DNA from: Runella defluvii
Lineage (GTDB): Bacteria > Bacteroidota > Bacteroidia > Cytophagales > Spirosomataceae
Assembly: GCF_014195535.1 (NCBI RefSeq)
Contig: NZ_JACIBY010000007.1
Span: 248,001 to 312,000, forward strand
Reading direction: 5' to 3'
Length of the DNA stretch: 64,000 nucleotides
In this document: piece after piece, positions 57,618-64,000 of the stretch
How positions within the stretch are numbered: position 1 is the first letter of the stretch
Layout of the letters: each line of letters opens with the position of its first letter
Notes under the pieces: generated by a model
Told to the model about the DNA's origin: nothing
What the model saw: only the letters and a program-made list of their open reading frames with translations
The model's database searches: none
Translations under genes and position numbers: made by a program

Positions 57618-58316
57618 ATGACTCCTTCTCCTTTTTTAGGTGAACTTTTGGGCACGATGGTGCTTATTATTCTTGGCAACGGTGTGGTTGCCAACGTTGT
57701 TCTCAAAGATACCAAAGGCAACAATGGCGGCTGGATTGTCATTACCGCAGGTTGGGCTTTTGCCGTCACGATGGGCGTGTTTGTCTCCCAAGCTTTTGGC
57801 GGGTACGATGCGCATTTAAACCCTGCCGTTACGGTGGCTATGGCCATTGCCAAAAACGAATACAGTAAAGTGGTTAGTTATATCACGGCGCAGATGATAG
57901 GAGCCATGTTGGGTGCGATTACCGTGTGGTTGTTTCATTTACCGCATTACGCACGCACCGAAGACAAAGGAGCCAAGCGGGCTACTTTTTGTACAGAGCC
58001 TGCCATTCGTTCGACGGGGTCAAATTTCTTTAGTGAAGTCCTTGGGACAATCGTTCTTCTTGTGGGTATCAAAGGCATCGGGGCAGTGACTACGGGCTTA
58101 GGCCCTTTTGCCGTAGGTATTTTAGTGTGGGCAATTGGTCTTTCATTGGGAGGAACGACGGGCTATGCCATTAACCCTGCCCGCGACTTAGGCCCTCGCA
58201 TTATTCATGCCATTATGCCCATTGCAGGCAAAGGCGATTCTGATTGGCAATATTCGTGGATTCCAGTGGCAGGCCCGATTGTAGGAGCGATGATTGCAGG
58301 TCTTCTATTGCTTTAG
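57618..58316 (+). CDS. glpF: MIP-family aquaglyceroporin
   Basis: A 232-residue six-helix channel with both half-helix motifs: HLNPAVT (Asn68) and AINPARDLGPR. The Asp after the second NPA-Arg (NPARD) is the marker of glycerol facilitators rather than strict water channels. It would carry glycerol or related small polyols across the inner membrane. It follows the quinoprotein dehydrogenase by 72 bases. Confidence 0.9.
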   Translation: MTPSPFLGELLGTMVLIILGNGVVANVVLKDTKGNNGGWIVITAGWAFAVTMGVFVSQAFGGYDAHLNPAVTVAMAIAKNEYSKVVSYITAQMIGAMLGAITVWLFHLPHYARTEDKGAKRATFCTEPAIRSTGSNFFSEVLGTIVLLVGIKGIGAVTTGLGPFAVGILVWAIGLSLGGTTGYAINPARDLGPRIIHAIMPIAGKGDSDWQYSWIPVAGPIVGAMIAGLLLL

Positions 58317-58349
58317 CAGGGGTGCTTAATGTAAGTGCCAGCCAATTTA

Positions 58350-58427
58350 AAACACATAGAGCACAGTAGAATAAACACATAGAAATAGCACTATGTATTG
58401 TAAAAATTCTAGGTGCACTATGTGTTT
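58350..58427. repeat. AAACACATAG inverted repeat
   Basis: AAACACATAGAGCAC (58350-58364) and GTGCACTATGTGTTT (58413-58427) are complementary with one mismatch, with further CACATAG and CTATGT units between. It fills the gap between two convergent genes and may act as terminator, but its composition is repeat-like. Confidence 0.65.
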
Positions 58428-58445
58428 ACTACTCATTTTTTAGGC

Positions 58446-59111
58446 TTATTTCTCAAATTTTAGCTTGAAGACCCCCGTTGTTAGTTTGATTTCGTCTTTA
58501 TCATCCGTTTTTTTGTAGCCTCTTCCTTCTGGGTCAATGTCGGAGTCATAGCCCGTGGCACTGGTAAAAACTTTATCTTCCAGTTTGCTTTTCAGCCTTC
58601 CAAGACCGCCCAAAGCTGTTGCTGATGTTTTTTCTTTAAAATGCGTTCCATCAAGGACACACGAAAACTTGCCTTCCAAATAACCATTTTCGGCTTTCAC
58701 TACCTCAATCTCACCGCCATTTTCTCGTTTCGACTTCCCGACATGGTACTCCATACGGGGTGAACGCGTTTCTTCCACGTATTTTACATAGGCGACACCT
58801 TTGTATTTACCTTCCGAAACGAGCGACTGCCAATATTTTTCACCGTTAAAATCTTCGTCCACGATTTTGTACAACCCTACCTCGGGGGTATCGCTGTTGC
58901 TCCAAGTGGCAAACCAAAACCGTAACGATTTGTCGGGGCTAGTGGCGTTGGCAGTAATATACCAAACATTGCCCATTCGTATTCGACGCGGAGCTGTTTT
59001 GAATTCTTTCCCGTCGATTTGAACATTCAGCGAATTATCATTGGAGAGCTGGGCAAGGGCTGAAGAAGTAGCAATAAATCCGACGATTAAGGCTAAAAAT
59101 AGTGTTTTCAT
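58446..59111 (-). CDS. exported protein of unknown function
   Basis: A 221-residue protein with a clear signal peptide (FLALIVGFIATSSALAQ). The mature protein is beta-rich (LNVQIDGKEFKTAP, GNVWYITANATS, LRFWFATWSNSD, EVGLYKIVDED) and ends with a charged tail (DKDEIKLTTGVFKLKFEK). No cysteine pairs or known catalytic motif are seen. I do not recognise a family. Its convergent neighbour is the aquaporin gene. Confidence 0.7.
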   Translation of the reverse strand: MKTLFLALIVGFIATSSALAQLSNDNSLNVQIDGKEFKTAPRRIRMGNVWYITANATSPDKSLRFWFATWSNSDTPEVGLYKIVDEDFNGEKYWQSLVSEGKYKGVAYVKYVEETRSPRMEYHVGKSKRENGGEIEVVKAENGYLEGKFSCVLDGTHFKEKTSATALGGLGRLKSKLEDKVFTSATGYDSDIDPEGRGYKKTDDKDEIKLTTGVFKLKFEK

Positions 59112-59210
59112 TGTTGTGAGAGGCGTTTATATGCGCTTGATTATCAGTGAATAACTGTACTGTAAAGAAGTAAATTTTTGGCATATAAAACAATGACATT
59201 TTACCCGAAA

Positions 59211-59241
59211 TTGGTATCACGGTGTTTCACCTGTATCTTTG
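59211..59241 (+). promoter_or_regulatory. complete Bacteroidota promoter (TTG-N20-TATCTTTG)
   Basis: TTG at 59211-59213, exactly 20 bases, then TATCTTTG at 59234-59241: both elements at consensus spacing. Transcription would start near 59247, downstream of an in-frame GTG at 59222, which shows that the TPR protein starts at ATG 59267. Confidence 0.75.
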
Positions 59242-59266
59242 GCGGCGTAAAATCAACCAAAAATCA

Positions 59267-59977
59267 ATGAAATACCTCATCACCATAACATTAGGAGTGC
59301 TTGTCGTTCTTTTTCAGGCCTGTAGTTTCTCGTCAGAAGGTATGCTAGAAAAAGGAAAAGAGTTAATGAAAGAAGGCAAATTTAGCGAAGCATTGCCCTT
59401 TCTCAATAAAGCCATCGAACGCGATAATGGAAATTTTGAAGCCCTCAACGCGCGTGGGGTGGTCTATTACGAATTGAAAGAATTCCAAAACGCATTGCTG
59501 GATTATGAGCAAGCCCTCAAAGTGAAGCCTGATTATTATCGTCCTTACTACAACCGTGCGATGCTAAAAGTAGCCCAAAACGATACCGAAGGCGCTTTAA
59601 AAGACTACGCAGAAGCCATTCGATTGGAAGATAAAAATGCCGAGCTGTTTGTGAATCGGGGGCAACTTTTGGCGGCAATGGGGCAAATGGACGGAGCACT
59701 CAACGATTTTGATAAAGCAATTGGGCTGGATTCAAAAAATGCCTTGGCGTATTACAACAAAGGAAATATTATATTTCAAAAAGGCGATTTTAAAGGAGCA
59801 GTTATTCAGTTTGAAAACGCTGTAAAAAGTGATGCAAAGTTTGGCAAGGCTTTCCACGCGTTGGGCGTAGCCCAATTGATGGAGCAGCAAAAAGAAGCAG
59901 GTTGTCTTAACCTCAAACAAGCCGATAAACTTGGTTATCCTGCCGCGAAAGAAGCACTGGAACAGAATTGTAAATAA
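59267..59977 (+). CDS. TPR-repeat lipoprotein
   Basis: A 236-residue protein starting MKYLITITLGVLVVLFQACS; Cys19 could be a lipidated cysteine. Six tetratricopeptide units follow (for example FSEALPFLNKAIERDNGNFE, FQNALLDYEQALKVKPDYY, YYNKGNIIFQKGDFKGAVI). TPR arrays scaffold protein complexes. It has its own promoter and is not in an operon. Confidence 0.87.
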   Translation: MKYLITITLGVLVVLFQACSFSSEGMLEKGKELMKEGKFSEALPFLNKAIERDNGNFEALNARGVVYYELKEFQNALLDYEQALKVKPDYYRPYYNRAMLKVAQNDTEGALKDYAEAIRLEDKNAELFVNRGQLLAAMGQMDGALNDFDKAIGLDSKNALAYYNKGNIIFQKGDFKGAVIQFENAVKSDAKFGKAFHALGVAQLMEQQKEAGCLNLKQADKLGYPAAKEALEQNCK

Positions 59978-60045
59978 TGGCAGATTGGACTTGGAGTATG
60001 GCAAAAGGATGGAATTTATCTAAGTATTTTCTGTAACTTTACCCC

Positions 60046-60911
60046 ATGGAGATAAAAAAAACGCCAATCAAGTGGGCGGCAATCCGCCCAATACGATAAG
60101 ATATTAAAAGAGAATATCGAAGCTGTAATTTTAAGTATCATGCAAAATGTACCGCTCGGGCGGCCCCGTTGAAATTACAGCTGTTTTTATAGAAGAATTA
60201 CCTGACGACATACAGCACACCAAAGAGCGGAAGCCTGATGTACTCAAAAAGGTAACTGATGCTAAAGGGGATACTTTTGTAGTTCAGATAGAGTTTCAAG
60301 TTAAAGATGAGCCTGAAATGGTTTATCGTATGGCAGAATATTTTATCATGCTTGAAAGAAAATACAAGTTGCCAATAAGGCAGTTTGTTATATTTCTTGG
60401 CGCTGACCATCCAACTATGGTAACCCAGCTTAATAGGGAAATGCTAAAGTTTAAATTTCCGCTGGTCTCACTTTCGACGTTGGACTACCATATTTTTCTT
60501 AAATCGGATAAGCCTGAAGAAGTTATTTTGGCTATTTTAGCAAATTTTCAGAGTGAAAATCCTGAAAATGCTTTAAAACAGATATTGGTGCGTGTCAAAG
60601 AAACTAGCAATGGAGAATTTTCGTTAAATAGGTACTTCAATCAGTTGCGTGTATTAGCTCAACTTCGTAATTTAGAATTAAATTTAAAAAACGCTATGGA
60701 TAGTATCGCAGAATATATTAAAGAAGAAAGAGACGTTCTATTTTTGAGAGGTCTTGATAAAGGAGAAGCAAATGCTAGGGAGAAAGAGTTAACGAAGTTT
60801 GTCACTAATTTGCTCCAGAAGTTAAATTTACCTTTTGAGCAAATTGCAGACATTACAGGTACTACTGTGGATTTTGTTAAATCTGTACATAAAAAACTTA
60901 GTGACAAGTAG
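60046..60911 (+). pseudogene. frameshifted Rpn-family PD-(D/E)XK nuclease gene
   Basis: The C-terminal 254 codons (from 60147) are open and contain the Rpn/DUF4351-type nuclease core (ERKPDVLKKVTDAKG, VVQIEFQ) and a C-terminal helix-turn-helix-like tail (LPFEQIADITGTTVDFVKSV). The N-terminus is split over other frames: ATG 60046 then MEIKKT, a shift in an A8 run, NQVGGNPP from 60066, another shift, then QYDKILKENIEAVILSIMQN from about 60089, and a third shift near 60140. Three shifts in 100 bases make it a pseudogene. The Rpn family is linked to recombination and transposase-like nucleases. Confidence 0.78.
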
Positions 60912-60933
60912 ATTTTATATGAAACAAGAATCT

Positions 60934-60976
60934 ACAAATAAAGCCTCGCCGAATCATTCGGCGAGGCTTTATTTGT
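60934..60976. terminator. bidirectional intrinsic terminator
   Basis: 20-base perfect arms (ACAAATAAAGCCTCGCCGAA and complement) around TCA, with A/T flanks on both sides, between the convergent Rpn and MFS genes. Confidence 0.9.
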
Positions 60977-61011
60977 AACATTCGGCTAAGAATTAACTGA
61001 CAACAATATCA

Positions 61012-62217
61012 TTACGCTTTTTTAAGGTTCTTTGTCCAGAAGTACAAACCGATAAAGGCAACGATAAGAATGGCAGGGAAAGCTACCATCGTGCTCAGTG
61101 TCGCTTGTCCAGCAGCCAATTCAAGCGCATCGCCTTGGAAACCTTGAGCGGCTGCCTCTGTTTTAGCGCCATCAATCCAGTTACCAATAATTGGCTGGAA
61201 AATAGAGCTTGAGAACATCCCAACCCCACCAATTACCGACATTCCAAGGGCGCCACTCGCAGGGATTTTTTCAGCCACAAATCCAACCATGTTTGGCCAA
61301 AAATAAGCGATACCGCAGGCATATACAAAAGCCGCAGCGTAGGCAGTTCCACCCGTTACTTTGCTCAATAAGAACAAACCAATGGTTGCCAAAACGGCCG
61401 AAACAAGAAGAACCCCCGTTTGGCTGATTTTGTGAATTACGGGTCCTGCAAAGAAACGAGCCACGGCCATAGTACCTGTCGTAATCGCAAGAAGTAACAT
61501 TGGGTCAGCACCTGATTTACTCAAAATCAAACCTACCCACTGCTGAGGGCCGAATTCTGAAATCGCTGTCAAGGCCATACAAGCAAACATGAATATAAAC
61601 AACGGTGAAAGCATGGCTTTGATGTTTTCGCCCACCGATGCAGCCACTTCGTTTTTTGGTTTTGGAAACTCTTGTCCCCAGAAAAGATAAGCATAAATAA
61701 TAGCTGGAAGAAGAATAATCCAAATTTGTGCTTCCCAACCAGTGTTGGCTTCAGTCATAAATTTAGAAATCAACGAACCAATCACAATTCCACCTGGAAA
61801 CCACATGTGGAATTTGTTCAACATGGCATTCATTTTATTGCCATCGTACGCGTCGGCAATCATCGGGTTACAAGCGGCTTCTGTACAGCCGTTGCCCAAA
61901 CCGATAAGAAGGGTTGAAATCAACAAGGTCATGTAGTTTCCACCCGAAAAGATTGTTAATAAAATACCGATAGTGTGTGCCAAAAATGCAAACTGCATGA
62001 TTTTTTTGCCACCTACTGAGTTGTAAATTAAACCTCCAACAATCATGGAGATGGGGAAACCTAAGAACCACATGGAGTTGATAGTTCCTAATTGCTCGCC
62101 TGTGAAGCCGTACTGTTTGGCTAGTTGGTCTAGGATACCTGCACGGATACTGAACGAGAACGCAGTGGTAATCAGCGCAAAGCAACTACCGTAAAACAAT
62201 CTGTCTTTGTTAATCAT
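61012..62217 (-). CDS. MFS transporter, sugar-type
   Basis: A 401-residue, 12-helix permease. Early segments (YGSCFALITTAFSFSIRAGI, YGFTGEQLGTINSMWFLGFP) and the GLGNGCTEAACNPM and MWFPGGIVIGSLI helices resemble sugar or nucleoside MFS carriers of Bacteroidota. It is divergent from a Gfo/Idh/MocA dehydrogenase gene, so it may import the dehydrogenase's sugar substrate. Confidence 0.85.
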   Translation of the reverse strand: MINKDRLFYGSCFALITTAFSFSIRAGILDQLAKQYGFTGEQLGTINSMWFLGFPISMIVGGLIYNSVGGKKIMQFAFLAHTIGILLTIFSGGNYMTLLISTLLIGLGNGCTEAACNPMIADAYDGNKMNAMLNKFHMWFPGGIVIGSLISKFMTEANTGWEAQIWIILLPAIIYAYLFWGQEFPKPKNEVAASVGENIKAMLSPLFIFMFACMALTAISEFGPQQWVGLILSKSGADPMLLLAITTGTMAVARFFAGPVIHKISQTGVLLVSAVLATIGLFLLSKVTGGTAYAAAFVYACGIAYFWPNMVGFVAEKIPASGALGMSVIGGVGMFSSSIFQPIIGNWIDGAKTEAAAQGFQGDALELAAGQATLSTMVAFPAILIVAFIGLYFWTKNLKKA

Positions 62218-62419
62218 TGTTTGAAAGGTTTGGTTGAAGGGTATGAAACATATTACTTCCAGTGGACTAAAGTAGGCGTACGATTTTTTTTACCCAATTT
62301 TCGTGAGAAAAAGGCTTTTTTTTACTTTGTGAATGTAAAAGTACTTCGCTCGTGAATGGCGAAAATGATAGAATCAAACTAACCTTGTAACTAAAACACC
62401 AAATTTAAAAATTAAAAAT

Positions 62420-63568
62420 ATGGCTCGAAAAATTAGAATGGGCATGGTTGGTGGAGGCCGTGGGGCTTTCATTGGAGGGGTACACCGAATTGCGGCTGCT
62501 ATCGACGGTGAGATTGACCTAGTATGCGGTGCGTTTAGCTCAACGCCCGAAAAGTCGAAAGCGTCGGGTGAAGACCTTATGCTTGATCCGTCGCGTTGTT
62601 ATGGCGATTTCAAAGAAATGATTCAAAAAGAAAAACGCCGTAAAGACCGCATGGACGTGGTGTCGATTGTGACGCCTAACCACATGCACTTTGCTCCAGC
62701 TAAAATGGCGCTCGAAAACGGTTTCCACGTGATTTGTGATAAGCCCGTGACGTTTTCGTTGAGTGAGGCTAGAAAATTGCAAGAAATTGTTGAAAAAACG
62801 GGCTTGACCTTTGCCTTAACCCATAACTATACGGGCTATCCGATGGTGAAAGAAGCGCGTCAACGTATCAAAAACGGAGCCATCGGCGTGATTCGTAAAG
62901 TGGTGGTTGAATACCCGCAAGGCTGGTTGTCGTTTCCTGTCGAAAAAGATGGGTCGAAACAAGCTGAATGGCGTACCGATCCAAAACGCTCAGGGATTGC
63001 AGGTGCGGTGGGTGACATCGGAACGCACGCAGAAAACCTTGCCGAATACATCACAGGCTTGAAAATAACGGAACTGTGTGCCGACGTGAGTCGCGTGGTA
63101 GAAGGGCGTGTGTTGGATGATGATGCCAACGTTTTGCTTCGTTTTGACAACGGCGCAAGAGGAATTTTGCATTGTAGCCAAATTTGTAATGGCGATTGGA
63201 ACGGCCTGAATATTCGCATTTACGGGGAGTTGGGAAGTTTGCACTGGCACCAAGAAACACCTCAATATTTACACCACAAAAGCACGGATGGCTACCAGAT
63301 TTATCAGCCATCGGTGGGGCAATTGTCGGATTCAGCCAATGCCCACTCACGCATTCCGTTTGGTCACCCAGAAGGGTATTTGGAGGCTTTTGCCAACGTC
63401 TATCGCAATTTTGCCCGTACGGTACGTAAGCGTATGAATGGCGAAGAACCAAATGAATTTGATTTAGATTTCCCAACCATTGAAGACGGTATCCGTGGAA
63501 TGCAATTTGTCGAAACGGTCATCGCTTCGGGAAAAAGCAATAGCAAATGGGTGAAGTTTAAAGGATAA
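62420..63568 (+). CDS. Gfo/Idh/MocA-family NAD(P)-dependent oxidoreductase
   Basis: A 382-residue protein with an N-terminal Rossmann motif (GMVGGGRGAFIGGVHR), the nucleotide-side motif VVSIVTPNHMHFAPA and the catalytic-lysine segment CDKPVTFS, then a C-terminal alpha/beta domain with GDIGTHAENLAEY. No signal peptide is seen. It oxidises or epimerises a sugar or inositol. It is divergent from the MFS transporter and ends at a strong terminator (63577). Confidence 0.88.
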   Translation: MARKIRMGMVGGGRGAFIGGVHRIAAAIDGEIDLVCGAFSSTPEKSKASGEDLMLDPSRCYGDFKEMIQKEKRRKDRMDVVSIVTPNHMHFAPAKMALENGFHVICDKPVTFSLSEARKLQEIVEKTGLTFALTHNYTGYPMVKEARQRIKNGAIGVIRKVVVEYPQGWLSFPVEKDGSKQAEWRTDPKRSGIAGAVGDIGTHAENLAEYITGLKITELCADVSRVVEGRVLDDDANVLLRFDNGARGILHCSQICNGDWNGLNIRIYGELGSLHWHQETPQYLHHKSTDGYQIYQPSVGQLSDSANAHSRIPFGHPEGYLEAFANVYRNFARTVRKRMNGEEPNEFDLDFPTIEDGIRGMQFVETVIASGKSNSKWVKFKG

Positions 63569-63576
63569 AATTGCTT

Positions 63577-63617
63577 AAATAACATCCTGTATATAGTTGT
63601 TGTACAGGATGTTATTT
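63577..63617 (+). terminator. intrinsic terminator after the Gfo/Idh/MocA gene
   Basis: AAATAACATCCTGTA / TACAGGATGTTATTT perfect 15-base arms around an 11-base loop; T-rich at the end of the stem. Confidence 0.8.
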
Positions 63618-63675
63618 GAAAAATCAACCATCATTAGTTACCTCTTAAATCAAAAAAACATGATTCGCTATTTGA

Positions 63676-64000
63676 ATGAAATTGACGCAAGTACATCTTG
63701 ATGAGCGAGAGCTGTGGGATCGCCTGAAATCGGGAGATACAAATGCGTTTGGACAAATTTCGACGCATTATTATCGGATATTGTTTGACTATGGACGTAA
63801 ATTCACCAAAGACCGTGAACTTATAAAAGATGTCATTCAAGATGCGCTGTTGGTGTTGTGGCAAAAAAGAGCCCACATCAATCCCGACGAAAATGCCAAA
63901 TTATACTTACTCAAAATCATTCGGAATAGTTTATTCAAAGAACTTCAAAAACAGCACCTGCGGGTAGCCGACGGCCAGTTTGATGAACTGGAGTTTATGG
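63676..64000 (+). CDS. ECF-type RNA polymerase sigma factor (partial, cut by window end)
   Basis: The first 108 codons of a sigma-70 family ECF factor: DERELWDRLKSGDTNAFGQI (region 1.2/2.1-like helix), then the region 2 core DRELIKDVIQDALLVLWQK and YLLKIIRNSLFKELQ. The C-terminal region 4 lies beyond the window. In Bacteroidota such genes usually sit before a FecR-like anti-sigma factor and a SusCD system, so one probably follows. Start ATG 63676 is preceded by an A/T-rich leader without a Shine-Dalgarno motif. Confidence 0.85.
   Translation, partial: MKLTQVHLDERELWDRLKSGDTNAFGQISTHYYRILFDYGRKFTKDRELIKDVIQDALLVLWQKRAHINPDENAKLYLLKIIRNSLFKELQKQHLRVADGQFDELEFM

Noticed and set aside
59222-59266. 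GTG start for the TPR protein
   Set aside because: It lies inside the promoter, before the predicted transcription start, and would destroy the lipoprotein signal.
1-64000. tRNA, rRNA, riboswitch or complete insertion sequence
   Set aside because: No cloverleaf with conserved TTC-A arm, rRNA segment, known riboswitch core or transposase with terminal repeats was recognised by eye. A covariance-model scan could still find a small RNA.

Overview
The window looks like a chromosomal segment of a Bacteroidota bacterium, most likely of the order Cytophagales (Runella/Spirosoma/Dyadobacter type). The evidence is a SusC/SusD pair, promoter elements of the TAnnTTTG type, a LytTR response regulator beside a TPR-histidine kinase, many secreted sugar-active enzymes, DM13, YHS, DoxX and YceI proteins, and several families of short palindromic repeats. 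No rRNA, tRNA, CRISPR array, complete insertion sequence or phage module was found.

Layout. 1-6.4 kb: a co-directional catabolic cluster (alpha/beta hydrolase, HisD-like dehydrogenase, SDR, metal-dependent cyclase, FAD monooxygenase, FAH-family hydrolase), followed by a secreted CE1-like esterase and an MFS transporter. 9-17.4 kb: a probable rhamnoside-degrading operon (Dabb protein, sugar isomerase-like protein, GH106-like, esterase, GH78). 17.5-24.9 kb: an AAA ATPase with a nuclease-like C-terminus, a Nudix-type regulator, and a divergent ThuA / PQQ-sugar-dehydrogenase-cytochrome / beta-domain operon. 24.9-31.3 kb: a leftward group of envelope and redox proteins (NRDE, DinB, YceI, DM13, Crp/Fnr, ATP-grasp, DoxX, two YHS proteins). 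31.3-35.8 kb: a type III PKS, methyltransferase, FAD reductase and UbiA prenyltransferase cluster. 36-40 kb: a two-component system, a collagen-like lipoprotein and a beta-trefoil protein. 40-41.2 kb: decayed ATPase genes. 41.3-46.2 kb: GMC oxidoreductase with its small subunit, a TIM-barrel isomerase and an FG-GAP cytochrome protein. 46.3-53.9 kb: a SusD relic, SusD, SusC, a divergent ROK regulator and a nitrilase. 54-64 kb: purB, a quinoprotein dehydrogenase, an aquaglyceroporin, a TPR lipoprotein, a frameshifted Rpn-family nuclease gene, an MFS transporter, a Gfo/Idh/MocA oxidoreductase and the start of an ECF sigma factor gene.

How it works together (inference). Secreted rhamnosidases and esterases release sugars and acyl or aromatic groups. 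Periplasmic quinoprotein and GMC dehydrogenases, several carrying cytochrome c domains, oxidise sugars. MFS and SusCD systems import the products. A 21-bp palindrome, ATTGTCT-N7-AGACAAT, occurs before both the rhamnosidase operon and the ThuA/PQQ operon. The gene next to the second copy encodes a Nudix-fold protein with a degenerate catalytic box, which is the obvious candidate regulator.

The most unusual feature is the number of short palindromic or low-complexity repeats, several of which lie in frame inside otherwise intact protein-coding genes (the SDR, the GH106-like gene and the PQQ dehydrogenase).
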